Of a stretch of DNA of 38,280 nt, positions 17,037 through 25,102 are shown piece after piece. A program made the translations under genes and the position numbers. Each line of letters opens with the position of its first letter. Position 1 is the stretch's first letter. The stretch spans positions 1 through 38,280 of the forward strand of contig DASTPP010000077.1 in assembly GCA_035762175.1 (NCBI GenBank), given 5' to 3'. This stretch comes from DASTPP01 sp035762175. GTDB taxonomy: Bacteria; Myxococcota_A; Polyangia; Polyangiales; Polyangiaceae. The notes beneath the pieces are model-generated. The model saw only the letters and a list, made by a program, of their open reading frames with translations, was not told the DNA's origin and made no database searches.

Positions 17037-17342
17037 ATGGCATCGCGCTGGGCCGCCGCACTCGTCGTCGCGTTCTTCGGGGCAGGGGCCTGCGGGGGCT
17101 CGTCGAGCGAGACCCCCTTTCCCCAGAGCGCCGACGAGGTCTTGCCGGCGATGGCCGCCGTGCGCACCCGTGCGGCCGGCTCGGGCTCGTCCGAGGCCGA
17201 GCTGCCCCCTCTGCCCTCGGCGCGCCCCGCCCCGACCGGCCGCGCGCCCAGCCCCTTGACGCCGCAAATCTCCGTCAGCGCGACGTCGACGCCGACCGCC
17301 CCTCCCGGCGCGCCCCCCGGCCCGCCGCCGACCCCCTATTGA
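17037..17342 (+). CDS. Small lipoprotein, Pro-rich
   Basis: The 101-residue protein has a lipoprotein signal (MASRWAAALVVAFFGAGAC, lipid-modified Cys19) followed by GGSSSE. Positions of about 25-50 may form one helix (SADEVLPAMAAVRTRAA). The C-terminal half is Pro/Ala/Ser/Thr-rich (ending PPGPPPTPY) and likely disordered, perhaps crossing the cell wall. It belongs to no family I recognise. Its TGA overlaps the TTG start proposed for the next gene (TTGA), and the three genes 17037-20085 appear to form one operon. The lipobox is clear; function is unknown. Confidence 0.65.
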   Translation: MASRWAAALVVAFFGAGACGGSSSETPFPQSADEVLPAMAAVRTRAAGSGSSEAELPPLPSARPAPTGRAPSPLTPQISVSATSTPTAPPGAPPGPPPTPY

Positions 17343-18166
17343 CCGCCGTGCCCCGGTCGCCCCTCCGCCCGAACGCGGCCGCCGCCCTCGCCCTCGCCGC
17401 TCTCGCCGCCCTCGCCCCGCCCGCCGCGGCCGAGCCGCCGCCCGACCTGCGCGCCATCGAGGCGCGGCTGCGGGGGCGCGATCCCGAGGCGCTCGCCGCG
17501 GCCCTCGCCGAGGCGGCGCGGGCGGGCGCCGCGGCGAGTCCCCTGCGCCCTCCGATCGAGGCGCTCGCGGCCCGGGGCCTGCCCCCCCCGCTCGCCCTCG
17601 CCGCCCTCGACGCGCTCGGCGCGATCGGGGCTCGCGAGAGCGTGCCCCTGCTGCGCCGCTACCTGCGCCACCGGCGCGCCGACCTCCGCCTCGGCGCCCT
17701 GCGCGCGCTCCGGCGGGCGGGCGGCCCCGCCGCCGTCGCCGCCTTGCGCCCGGCGCTCGACGATCCGGACGCGCGCGTCCGCGGCGAGGCCGCCTCGGCG
17801 CTCGCCGATCTCGGCGCCACCGACGCGACCGACGACCTTTACCGCGCCCTCGACCGCGGCGTGCCCGAGGCCGCGCCCGCGCTCGGGCGCCTCTGCCACG
17901 CGAGCGCCTGCGACGGGCTCGGCGGCCGGCTCTTCGCCCAGCCCTTCTCCCTGCTCGCCCCCGGCTGCGAGGCGCTGCTCTTCCGGCCCGCGGCCGAGGT
18001 GCCCGACGCCCAGAAGGTCGCGCTGCTACGCCGCCTGCACGATCTACCCCCGGCCGACGTGCACCGCTTCGTCGCCGGCTGGCGCGCCCGTTGGACGGGC
18101 TCGCCGGCCGTGGCCGAGGCGCTCGCGCGCGCGGCCGAGGTGACGGCGCCGGCGCGCCGAGACTGA
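17339..18166 (+). CDS. Exported HEAT-repeat protein
   Basis: The 275-residue protein starts at TTG 17339 (overlapping the previous stop) or at the in-frame GTG 17348; both keep the signal peptide ending PPAAAEPP. Residues of about 85-175 contain HEAT-type helical pairs: ALDALGAIGARESVPLLRRYL, LGALRALRRAGGPAAVAALRPAL and VRGEAASALADLGATDATDDLYRAL. The C-terminal part has a small Cys set (CHASACDG, then APGCEALLF) and a final helical segment. HEAT solenoids bind protein partners, so this is likely a periplasmic adaptor. The lipoprotein encoded 2 bp downstream has a similar HEAT-like C-terminus and is the obvious candidate partner. Confidence 0.72.
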   Translation: MTAVPRSPLRPNAAAALALAALAALAPPAAAEPPPDLRAIEARLRGRDPEALAAALAEAARAGAAASPLRPPIEALAARGLPPPLALAALDALGAIGARESVPLLRRYLRHRRADLRLGALRALRRAGGPAAVAALRPALDDPDARVRGEAASALADLGATDATDDLYRALDRGVPEAAPALGRLCHASACDGLGGRLFAQPFSLLAPGCEALLFRPAAEVPDAQKVALLRRLHDLPPADVHRFVAGWRARWTGSPAVAEALARAAEVTAPARRD

Positions 18167-18168
18167 CC

Positions 18169-20085
18169 ATGCGGGCGGGCGCGTTCGGGCGGTCGGCGCC
18201 CCGGGCGGCGGGCGCGCTCGGGCGGGCCCTGCTCGGGGCGGCGGGCGCGTTCGGACGGGGGGCGGCGCTCGCCGCGGCGGCGCTCGCGCTCTCGGGCTGC
18301 ATCGGCGGGCAGACCCGGCTCGGCTCGGTCTTCTCGCGCAAGTGGCTCGAAGACGACAGCGGCGAGCGGCTCGAGCGCCTCGTCGGCGATCTGCAGTACG
18401 TGCCCGTCGAGCCCGGCGCCGACGTCGCCGTGGGGGCGTTGCCCGGCCTGCTCGTCGGGGCGCCGCTCGACGGCGGCGTCGCTTGGCGCTTCGAGCACCC
18501 GCTCGACGCGCGGCCCTTCATCGCCGGGCGCGTGGTCGTGGGCGTCGGCGGCGGCGAGCTCTTCTGCCTGCGCGCCTCGAACGGAGAGCGCCTCTGGGCC
18601 CGGCCGGTCGGCGGCATGCGCCTGCTCGGCGCGGGCGACGACGGGCGCACCACGGTCGCCGCCTTCGCCTCGCGCGCGGGCGTCGGCCACGTGCTGCTCG
18701 CGGTCGACCGCGACGGCACCGTGCTAAGGCAGCTCGAGACCGAGGAGCCCCTCGGCCGGCCCGCGGTCATCGGCAGCATCGCGTTCTTGCCCTGGGGCCA
18801 GCGCTTCGTGACCGCGTACGACCTGACGCACGGAGAAGACGTCGCGCGCGTCGCGCTGCCCACCGACGCGAGCCACGCCCTGACCCTCGGCGGCGCGCTC
18901 TACTTCGGCGAGCGGGGCCTCGCGCGCTTCGACGCCGCGCTCGTGCGGGCGGGGGCGCGCGCCCCGGCTCTATTTCTTCCGAAACACGAAATTTGGGGCG
19001 CGATGCCCTGGCTGCGCCCGGCCGCCGAGCCGCGGGGGCTCGTCGCCGAGCGCGCCGACAAGGTCCGCGTCTACGCCCGGCCGGCCCCCTACGGCCGGCC
19101 CGCGGGCTACGACGACGACGCCGCGTACGCGACCTACTCGCGCCTCGCCTTCGGGCTGCGCCCCTCGACCGGCGCGCTGCGCTGGGTCTACGCCCACGAC
19201 GAGGTCATCGTCGGCGGCGCCGCCTTCGCGGGCGGCTTCGCGCTCTGCGACGCCTCGGGGCGCGTCCTCTTGCTCGAGCGCGAGGGCGGCCTCGTCGCCT
19301 CGATGCGACGGCTCGGCGCCGCCGTCGGCTCCTGCGTCGTGCAGGCCGACGCCCTGCGCCGCGAGCCCTCGGGCCGCCCGCCGCCGCCCTTCGCAGACCA
19401 GGCCGCGCTCGCGCTGCTCGTCAACGACCCCGAGCTCGCCCCCGCCCAGCGCTTCTTGCTCCGCGAGCTGGCCGCCTCGCCCTCGGCCGAGTCGACCGCG
19501 CTGCTGCTCGACCTCGCCGTGCACCCGCTGCGCTCCGACGCCCTCGAGGGCGACTTCGACGCCGCGCTCGCCGCGCGCAGGGACGGCGCGGCCCACCTCA
19601 TCGAGGCCCTCTTGCCCTCGTTCGAGGGCATCCGCGGCGTGCTGCGCCGCCCCCCCTTCGGCGCCCTCGCCGACGCCCTCGCCGGCATGGGCGCGGCCGA
19701 CGCCGCCGGCCCGCTCGCCTCGCGCCTGAACGACCCCGCGCTGCCCTCGCCGGTCACGCGCCGCATCGCCGCCGCGCTCGACGCCCTGGCCACGCCCGCC
19801 GAGCGCGACGAGCTCGAGGCCTTCTTCACGCTCAACCGCTGCGCCGCCGACGACGACCCCCCGCTCGCCGCCGCCGTCGTCGTCGCCGCGCGCGCGCTCT
19901 TGCGCGTCGGCGGGGCGCGCGCCGACGAGCTCGTCACCTACGCCCTGCACGACCCCCTGACGTCGACGCCCGTGCGCGACGGCCTCCTCGCGCTGCTCGG
20001 CGCCGCCCCACCCGCCGCCCCGCCCAAGGCCGCCGAGCGGCCCGGGCGCCCCGGTCAGAGGAACGAAACGCCCACGCTCCAGTAG
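18169..20085 (+). CDS. Lipoprotein with beta-propeller and HEAT-like parts
   Basis: From ATG 18169, two bases after the upstream stop, the protein has 638 residues. A long N-terminal signal ends in the lipobox ALSGC (Cys44). The middle resembles a PQQ-like propeller: repeated strand sets such as GELFCLRASNGERLWARPVGG, LLAVDRDGTVLRQL, LRPSTGALRWVYAHDE and GFALCDASGRVLLLERE. The last ~220 residues are helical and look like HEAT repeats (LLDLAVHPLRSDALEG, AGPLASRLNDPALP, ADELVTYALHDPLT). The layout recalls BamB-type scaffold lipoproteins, but it is much larger and no Bam gene is nearby. The 3' end overlaps the convergent barrel-protein gene by 31 bp. An alternative upstream start at 18091 would overlap the HEAT gene and hide the signal. 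Confidence 0.72.
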   Translation: MRAGAFGRSAPRAAGALGRALLGAAGAFGRGAALAAAALALSGCIGGQTRLGSVFSRKWLEDDSGERLERLVGDLQYVPVEPGADVAVGALPGLLVGAPLDGGVAWRFEHPLDARPFIAGRVVVGVGGGELFCLRASNGERLWARPVGGMRLLGAGDDGRTTVAAFASRAGVGHVLLAVDRDGTVLRQLETEEPLGRPAVIGSIAFLPWGQRFVTAYDLTHGEDVARVALPTDASHALTLGGALYFGERGLARFDAALVRAGARAPALFLPKHEIWGAMPWLRPAAEPRGLVAERADKVRVYARPAPYGRPAGYDDDAAYATYSRLAFGLRPSTGALRWVYAHDEVIVGGAAFAGGFALCDASGRVLLLEREGGLVASMRRLGAAVGSCVVQADALRREPSGRPPPPFADQAALALLVNDPELAPAQRFLLRELAASPSAESTALLLDLAVHPLRSDALEGDFDAALAARRDGAAHLIEALLPSFEGIRGVLRRPPFGALADALAGMGAADAAGPLASRLNDPALPSPVTRRIAAALDALATPAERDELEAFFTLNRCAADDDPPLAAAVVVAARALLRVGGARADELVTYALHDPLTSTPVRDGLLALLGAAPPAAPPKAAERPGRPGQRNETPTLQ

Positions 20086-20657
20086 GGCCAGCCGACCCGC
20101 ATCGTGAGCGTCGTGTATTGCGAGAAGTGCCAGCGCGCGCCCGCGAAGAGCACCAAATCGACGTCGCGGTCGCGGTAGCAGCGGCCATACCGGTTGCCGA
20201 ACCTGTCTTCGCAGTAGTCGCCGCGGTCCGAGTAGAAGTTGAGGCTCAACCCCGGCTCGCCGAACACGCTCCAGCTGCGGGTGAGCCAGAAGTTCCACTG
20301 CATCACGACGGGTATGATGAAGTGGTTGACGCTGCCACAGTCGCCCCGGCGACAGGCGCGATAATTGAGCCAATCGATGCCGAAGCCGATGCCGACGCTG
20401 TTGTTGATGCTCGGCACGAACCCGTTTTCGACGATGGGCACGCGGGCGCGGAACCCGAGGCCGAGGCCGACGTCGCGGTCGGGCGTGTCGAAGGGGCGAA
20501 TATTGAGGTGGGGCTCGAGCTCCCACGCGTCGGGGTGGTCGCCGGGGCTCTTGATGATGGACTGAGCGGCGGCCGGCCGCGCGGCGAAGAGGCCGAGGGC
20601 GACGACAGCGGCGGCCGGGGCGAGGGCAGCGAGGCGGGGGGTCGTGGTTCGGCGCAT
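20055..20657 (-). CDS. Outer-membrane beta-barrel-like protein
   Basis: From ATG 20657 the protein has 200 residues. The first ~30 form a signal peptide (ending ARPAAAQS). The rest shows alternating hydrophobic/polar strands with aromatic ends: DVGLGLGFRARVPI, NNSVGIGFGIDWLNY, HFIIPVVMQWNFWLT, WSVFGEPGLSLNFY, DVDLVLFAGARWHF and a C-terminal WPYWSVGVSFL ending in Phe-Leu. A short Cys-containing loop (RACRRGDCG) may form a disulphide. This is the usual look of a small outer-membrane barrel. An ATG at 20774 would add an Arg/Pro-rich piece before the signal and is rejected. It follows the T3SS-like cluster by 28 bp in the same direction but has a promoter-like site of its own. Confidence 0.72.
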   Translation of the reverse strand: MRRTTTPRLAALAPAAAVVALGLFAARPAAAQSIIKSPGDHPDAWELEPHLNIRPFDTPDRDVGLGLGFRARVPIVENGFVPSINNSVGIGFGIDWLNYRACRRGDCGSVNHFIIPVVMQWNFWLTRSWSVFGEPGLSLNFYSDRGDYCEDRFGNRYGRCYRDRDVDLVLFAGARWHFSQYTTLTMRVGWPYWSVGVSFL

Positions 20658-20663
20658 GAGGCT

Positions 20664-20669
20664 TGCGTA
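20664..20669 (-). promoter_or_regulatory. Extended -10-like TACGCA before the barrel gene
   Basis: On the minus strand TGC-TACGCA ends 6 nt before ATG 20657. It shares GTGCTA with the sites before the GTPase gene and queD. Confidence 0.35.
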
Positions 20670-20685
20670 GCACGGCCGCGGCGGC

Positions 20686-21411
20686 CTAGGCGAGATGGCC
20701 GCAGCTTGAGGCGACGACGCGCACGCGCCGTGGTGGGATCGCGGCGGCCCCCGAGGTGGCGTGTGGGGACCCACATGGCCCCCCGGGTGAGCGCTGCCAC
20801 CCGGACCGCTCTGGATCGGGGCGGGGTGGTCCGGCGGGAGGTAAGGCGCGTTGGCCGATGGCAGCCATCTTCGAGGCGTGCTCGAGGGACAAAATCTCGC
20901 GGTAGGCTTCGCGCCCCCGGTCCATCACCTTTTGCGCACCATCGGCTTCCGACTGCTCGGATTCGGCGCGCTTGCTGGCCGCTTGCGCTTCGGCCGCCGC
21001 TCGGCGGGCGTCCGCCTCGTCGAGCTTTCCGGAGGACTGCTCGAGCTCGTTGAGGTTACCCCCCAGCTGCGCCGTCGTGCCGCCGAGCCTCCCGAGACTG
21101 CTACTTAGATCGTTGACCCCGCCTTTCGTCTTGGCGAGTAGTTCGACGTCCGTGCTCGTGGTCGCCGCGCCCGCGCCTTGCAAGACGGCGCCGCCCGCCG
21201 TGAAGCTCGCCCCGAGAATCGCCCCGGAGCGCAGGTGGTCGGCCTGCTCGCGTAGGTTGTCGGCCTCCTCGTGCCCCTTCTCGAGGGCGAGATTGGCCTC
21301 GTCCCGGGCGGCGTCGCGGCCCTCGTCGCGCAAGTCCTCGCCGACCTCGTCCATCATTCGCAGAACTTCCAAGGGCAGGCCAGCGCCGCCCGAAACCGCT
21401 CCGATGCTCAT
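20686..21411 (-). CDS. SctB-like type III translocator (candidate)
   Basis: The 241-residue protein lacks a signal peptide. Residues of about 20-60 form an amphipathic helix, followed by DHLRSGAILGASFTAGGAVLQGAGAA, a single weak hydrophobic segment, and then helical Ala/Glu-rich sequence to about residue 190 (EAYREILSLEHASKMAAIGQRA). This is the layout of the minor translocator SctB (EspB/YopD/IpaC type). The ATG overlaps the SctE-like stop as ATGA. The last ~50 residues are Arg/Pro/Gly-rich and look like read-through of non-coding sequence, so the natural stop may have been lost by a frameshift. Translocators insert into the target cell membrane as a pore. The assignment depends on the gene pairing as much as on the sequence. 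Confidence 0.55.
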   Translation of the reverse strand: MSIGAVSGGAGLPLEVLRMMDEVGEDLRDEGRDAARDEANLALEKGHEEADNLREQADHLRSGAILGASFTAGGAVLQGAGAATTSTDVELLAKTKGGVNDLSSSLGRLGGTTAQLGGNLNELEQSSGKLDEADARRAAAEAQAASKRAESEQSEADGAQKVMDRGREAYREILSLEHASKMAAIGQRALPPAGPPRPDPERSGWQRSPGGPCGSPHATSGAAAIPPRRVRVVASSCGHLA

Positions 21412-22328
21412 GCTCGAACTCCCATGGTGGCGAGCGTCAGGTCGCTCGCCGCTTCGTTGTCAATCGCCTCGGCCAACGACTTTTTCGCCCTCGTGAACGA
21501 CTTCTCGACCTCCTGCAAAAATTCGACAAACTGCTCCATCTGCTTCATCGCGGCGGCGCGCTCGGCCCGGCCTTGGCGCTCGTCGGCGCGCGCGCCGAGC
21601 TCATCGGCCGCGTACTGGTCACGGGCGTAGCCGGTCCCAGCTTGGGCGGCGGTCGCCCCCGCCTGGGTGTAGGTCGCGGCCTTGCCGGCCAGGGCGGCGA
21701 ACTTCTGCAGTGCGGTCTGGCCGGCGGCGTTGGCGGCCGACCCCCCGATCACGCCGAAGCTTTGCAAGACCCCCGCCCCGCCTGCGGCCAGCGAGAGCCC
21801 CATGCCGCCGTAGCGGAAGATCTTCTCGGCGAGGTCGCTGCCTCCGGCGAGTTGGGCCAACTCCTTCGAGAAGCTGGACAGGAGCGTGCCGGCGAGGGCG
21901 GCGATCGCGATGAGTGAGGCGCCCCCCGTCACGACGACGGACGCGACGGCCGCCACGACGACGGCGATCTTCGCGATTGCACCGAACTGGTCGAAGAGCT
22001 CTCCGAAGAAGCCCTTCTTCTCGGCCGCCTCTTGCGCCTTCTGAATGGCCTCTTGGACCTTTTGGAACATCTCTTCGACTTGCTCCTTTTTTAGCTGAAC
22101 TTCCTCTTTGCCGAGCTCGATCTGGCCGTCGCGCATCAGGATCTGAATGGCATAGAGGAGGGACAGGTCGTCGGCGGTCTTCAAGAACTCGGCGAGGGCG
22201 GCCGGGTCGGCGCCTTCGCGGACCGGGAGGTCGTCGGGCGGCCCTTCGGGTGGCCCCGAACGGTCGACGCTGGGCTCGAACTCGGCCACGTCCGCCCGCG
22301 GCGCGCCGACTGCGGTTACGGCAGTCAT
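21408..22328 (-). CDS. SctE-like type III translocator (candidate)
   Basis: ATG 22328 is chosen because it overlaps the chaperone stop as ATGA, giving 306 residues. After a disordered acidic N-terminus, residues of about 50-110 form a coiled coil (LKKEQVEEMFQKVQEAIQKA). Then GFFGELFDQFGAIAKIAVVVAAVASVVVTGG-type sequence begins the first hydrophobic hairpin, and MGLSLAAGGAGVLQSFGVIGG makes the second, followed by a C-terminal coiled coil (QMEQFVEFLQEVEKSF). A FxKIF-like helix leading into a Val/Ala/Gly-rich membrane segment is characteristic of the major translocator SctE (YopB/SipB/EspD type). No signal peptide is present, as expected for type III export. With the chaperone before it and SctB after it, this is the usual translocon operon order. 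Confidence 0.65.
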   Translation of the reverse strand: MTAVTAVGAPRADVAEFEPSVDRSGPPEGPPDDLPVREGADPAALAEFLKTADDLSLLYAIQILMRDGQIELGKEEVQLKKEQVEEMFQKVQEAIQKAQEAAEKKGFFGELFDQFGAIAKIAVVVAAVASVVVTGGASLIAIAALAGTLLSSFSKELAQLAGGSDLAEKIFRYGGMGLSLAAGGAGVLQSFGVIGGSAANAAGQTALQKFAALAGKAATYTQAGATAAQAGTGYARDQYAADELGARADERQGRAERAAAMKQMEQFVEFLQEVEKSFTRAKKSLAEAIDNEAASDLTLATMGVRA

Positions 22329-22564
22329 GGCCCGGCCCCGGCCTCGGCGAGGGAGCGGCCCAGCCACCGGAGGCGTTCGGCGACCTCAGGCTCGCCGGCG
22401 TCGTCGTGGCAGCGAGCGAGTGCGAACCACACGCCCGCGTCCGTCGGCGCCAATATGGTAAGGAATTGCAAGATGTTCATGGCCTTCCCCAAGTCGCCCT
22501 CCGCGTGACGTTTGACGGCTTGGTTGAACGCGGCGTTGACAACGCCCTGTGAAACGGGGGACAT
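22325..22564 (-). CDS. Class II T3SS chaperone-like TPR protein (short)
   Basis: From ATG 22564, with AGAGGAG 7 nt upstream (one of the best Shine-Dalgarno sites in the window), the protein has 79 residues. It is a TPR-type helical protein: VNAAFNQAVKRHAEGDLGKAMNILQFLTILAPTDAG-like helices followed by WFALARCHDDAGEPEVAERLRWLGRSL. Translocator chaperones of the SycD/SicA/CesD group are about 150 residues with three TPRs; this one holds roughly two, so it is short. Its stop overlaps the SctE-like start. It would hold the translocators soluble in the cytoplasm before export. A generic TPR protein is the alternative; location supports the chaperone role. Confidence 0.6.
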   Translation of the reverse strand: MSPVSQGVVNAAFNQAVKRHAEGDLGKAMNILQFLTILAPTDAGVWFALARCHDDAGEPEVAERLRWLGRSLAEAGAGP

Positions 22565-22620
22565 GACTGGCTCCTCTTCGTGGCGCGCACCGCGCTCGCG
22601 CCGGCCCCGCCGTGAAGCGC

Positions 22621-22707
22621 CCGGGGCCTGGCGCCGGCGCTCCGACGAAGGTCTGGCCTGGCCTCGCGCGCAGGGACTTCGTCGAGGCACGTAGCGCCAG
22701 GCCCCGG
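22621..22707. repeat. Nested inverted repeat (87 nt)
   Basis: Outer arms 22621-22634 and 22694-22707 are perfect 14-bp complements (CCGGGGCCTGGCGC). Inner arms 22643-22650 and 22677-22684 are 8-bp complements (CGACGAAG/CTTCGTCG). The structure fills much of the gap between the tip-like gene and the chaperone gene. It lacks a U-run, so it may act as a processing or attenuation site, or be a mobile palindromic repeat. Confidence 0.75.
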
Positions 22708-22756
22708 CCGCCTCGCGGCGGAGGTTGGGACGGCGGTCACGGCGCGGGGCGGCGGG

Positions 22757-23518
22757 TTAGCGGATGTTGCCGATGACCGACTTCTTGGTTTCGTTGTCGA
22801 GGTTCATCGCGTTCGAGGCAAATTGCGTAATCTGGTTCCGCTGCTGCATGAGCTTCTGCAGCTCCATCATCACCATTTCGTTGTCGCTGTTGATGCTTTC
22901 CAGTGCCTGCTTGACGTTGTCCATGACGCCTTGCGTCTCGGTCGGGTCCAAAATGCAGTCTTGGTCGTCCTGGCCGCGGTTCGGGTTCACCACGGGCTGG
23001 CCGTTCGCGTCGAGCTGGGGCGTGCCGTCGGGGGTCCTGAGGTAAGGGTCTCGGTCGGCGCCCGCCATGTTGCCCTGCTGTTGCCCTCGCTCGATGAGAG
23101 TGTTGCCGTTGGGGCCGGGAAGAGAAAAGTCTTCGGTGGCATGGTACCCGCCGTAGCTGTCGAGCAGCGTTTCGTACGCGGCCCTCGCCGACGGGTCGCC
23201 CGAGTTCTTGCCCAAGAGAGTCATCAGCCGATTGTATTTCTCTTCGGGGAAATGGCCCTGAATCGAGCCGTCGCCTTGCTTCATTTCGCGCAAGAGGCTC
23301 ATGGCCTCCCGGAGCTCGTCGGCCTTCTTCTGGCGCGCCTCGACGTCGGTCTTGTAGTCGGCCATCTGGCCGTCGATGCTCCCGAGTTGCGAGCGAACAT
23401 AGTTCATGATGTCTTCGGGCGACATGGTCCGCATGGCGAGCGCGCCGGAGATGCCGACGCCGGTGGTGTTGTACAGGGGGACGGTGGGCGGATTGGAAGG
23501 GACGTTGCTGACGGACAT
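22757..23518 (-). CDS. T3SS needle-tip/filament (SctA-like) candidate
   Basis: The 253-residue protein has no signal peptide and is rich in Asn, Gln and Met. An N-terminal helical part (EDIMNYVRSQLGSIDGQMADYKTDVEARQKKADEL in pieces, about 35-75) and a C-terminal helix (VMDNVKQALESINSDNEMVMM, then QKLMQQRNQITQFASNAMN) flank a Gly/Pro/Asp-rich centre (about 125-190). Long helices at both ends around a variable middle is the build of needle-tip and EspA-like filament proteins, which polymerise by a two-helix coil. Codons are notably less GC-biased than in flanking genes, which fits horizontal acquisition. It lies upstream of the chaperone/SctE/SctB set. I am unsure of the exact class; a secreted effector or regulator is possible. 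Confidence 0.5.
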   Translation of the reverse strand: MSVSNVPSNPPTVPLYNTTGVGISGALAMRTMSPEDIMNYVRSQLGSIDGQMADYKTDVEARQKKADELREAMSLLREMKQGDGSIQGHFPEEKYNRLMTLLGKNSGDPSARAAYETLLDSYGGYHATEDFSLPGPNGNTLIERGQQQGNMAGADRDPYLRTPDGTPQLDANGQPVVNPNRGQDDQDCILDPTETQGVMDNVKQALESINSDNEMVMMELQKLMQQRNQITQFASNAMNLDNETKKSVIGNIR

Positions 23519-23630
23519 GGCTGGAGACTCTCTGTTTAAACCGGTGGACGGGCCGTGGTCGCCCGGGAAAGGTTTCGGCGGGCCGACGCGTCGCTCACCC
23601 CGGAGGAAGGCGTGGCCCCCGCGTTGCGAG

Positions 23631-23858
23631 TCAACCTCGGATGAGAAAAGCGCCGGAATTCGCGGCCGGCTTGAAACGGGGGAGGGGACGACGGGGCCCG
23701 ACGTCCGGCAAGGCGTCAGCCCGAAAGCTCAGCGAGGCGTCGGGGGCGAGCCCGTTGAGGTGGTCGAAGAATTGGTCGACGATTCTGTCCTGTTCTTGCG
23801 CTTCGGCTTTCGACTTTTCTATGAAATGTTTCAGATCGTCTAGCGTGATCATTGGCAT
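23631..23858 (-). CDS. Small helical protein at head of T3SS-like cluster
   Basis: The 75-residue protein (MPMITLDDLKHFIEKSKAEAQEQD...) starts at ATG 23858 or 23852. Its first ~38 residues form one amphipathic helix with a charged face, as in small type III chaperones or needle subunits, but it lacks the usual needle C-terminus. The second half is Arg/Pro-rich and probably unfolded, or the frame may be damaged after about residue 45. There is no Shine-Dalgarno site. It precedes the tip-like gene by 112 bp in the same direction. No family is recognised. Confidence 0.45.
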   Translation of the reverse strand: MPMITLDDLKHFIEKSKAEAQEQDRIVDQFFDHLNGLAPDASLSFRADALPDVGPRRPLPRFKPAANSGAFLIRG

Positions 23859-24244
23859 GTTTTTCGCTGTTGGTAGTCGTCTCCGCGCCCGGGCCGGGTG
23901 CCCTGTCTTCCATCTCGAATCTCGCCCCGGCAGTCATCACCGAGTCGCTGGCGATGCTCTTGCTTGCGCTTTGTAGTTCGCCCGAGGTTCGTTTTCGACG
24001 GAACGTCGGCTGGCGTTGCCAGCAGAGTGCGTCGCTGGCGAGCCCGGCGGGCGTTGAGTACGTTAATGGGTCTATTCGATTTGGCAACGGGTCGTGGGCG
24101 GTTTTTTTGAAAATTGTCCGAATTCGAGGCGTTGAAAAGAAGCGTCGCCGGAGGGGACGAAAGCGCTCGCCCGGCCCCCCCGGCCTGTCCCCGGGCTCGG
24201 CCCGACCCCCGGTCGTCTTGCCTTGGTCGCTCTTCCTGTCCTTC
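23859..24244. other. Intergenic region upstream of the T3SS-like cluster
   Basis: This stretch is less GC-rich than most of the window, with T-rich patches at about 23860-23875, 23985-24005 and 24090-24135. No frame reads as a convincing protein. It probably carries the promoter of the minus-strand cluster, but I could not settle on specific boxes. Confidence 0.4.
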
Positions 24245-25102
24245 CTATCGGGCGCCGGGTTGCCCAGTTGCGCGCTTCGCGTGCTTTTTTTCTTCGGGGC
24301 CCCCGCGCCCGGGCGCCGCCCGCGTGCCCCCGGCAATCGGCCGCGTTTTTCCGCCGGAAGCTGGCTCGACGTCGGGCGGGCACGCCCCCCCGCCGCAGAC
24401 GACCGGCTCGGCCGGCGCGAGCGTGCGGTAGACGATCGTCATGCCCTTGCCGCGTCCGGCGCTGGCGATGGCCGTCACCCAGAGGTCGCCCGGGGCGCGC
24501 AGGGTCAGGCGAAGTTGGCCGACGGGGCGGCCGTCTCGGGGCGGCGCGCTGGCACGAGGCAGGGCCACGCGGCGCCAGGCCTGGCCGGGCGGCTGGTGCC
24601 AGAGGAGCGCAAAACGGAGGGCGAGGGGCCGCGGTCGCCTCGCTCGAGGAGGTCGGGAGAGCAGCCGGACGTAGCGAAGGGGGCGCCGGCCTTGCCGAAG
24701 GAAAGGAGGCCGCAGAGGCGAGCCTCGCCGTCGGCGTAGGTGCCGAAGAAGGTCGTGCCCCGCCACGAGAAGGTGATGTCTCGTGGGGTGAAGAGGCCGC
24801 GCGTCTCGTGGCGATGCCGGCGAACCTCACGCCAGCGCTCGCCGGCCCACCGGTAAATGCCGCGGCCGAGGCGCTCGCCCTCGCGGCTGCGATCGAAGGT
24901 CATCCAGGCGTCGTCGGGCCAGTGGCCGACCAGCGGGGTCGAAGGTGCCGCGCTCGAGCGCGGGGCGCGCATCGCCCGCGACCGCCGGCGGTGACGGAGG
25001 CGCAGGTGGTGCTGGCGGCGGGGCGGGCTCGGCCGGGGCAGGGGAGGGCGCGTGGCGGGCGCGGGTAGAGGGGTCGAACCCGGCAGGGAAAGAGGTGCTC
25101 AT
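24245..25102 (-). pseudogene. Frameshifted propeller-type protein, Polyangia-like
   Basis: Three frames must be joined to read one protein. It starts at ATG 25102 (MSTSFPAGFDPSTRARH, then a Pro/Ala-rich linker to ALERGTFDP). Near 24930 it moves to a second frame (LVGHWPDDAWMTFDRS...IYRWAGERWREVRRHR...FGTYADGEARLCGLLSFGKAGAPFA). Near 24620-24640 it moves to a third (ALLWHQPPGQAWRRVALP...GDLWVTAIASAGRGKGMTIVYRTLAPAEPVVCGGGACPPD). The repeated DxWxxxxRS...W..W...PG..W pattern resembles polyangial propeller-like proteins of unknown role. Two frameshifts at C- and G-runs suggest decay, although sequencing error cannot be excluded. The start codon lies inside a strong hairpin. Confidence 0.65.

Noticed and set aside
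23853..23871. Sigma-54-like promoter (TTGGCATG-N4-TCGCT) on the plus strand
   Set aside because: It overlaps the first codons of a minus-strand gene, and no plus-strand gene follows.
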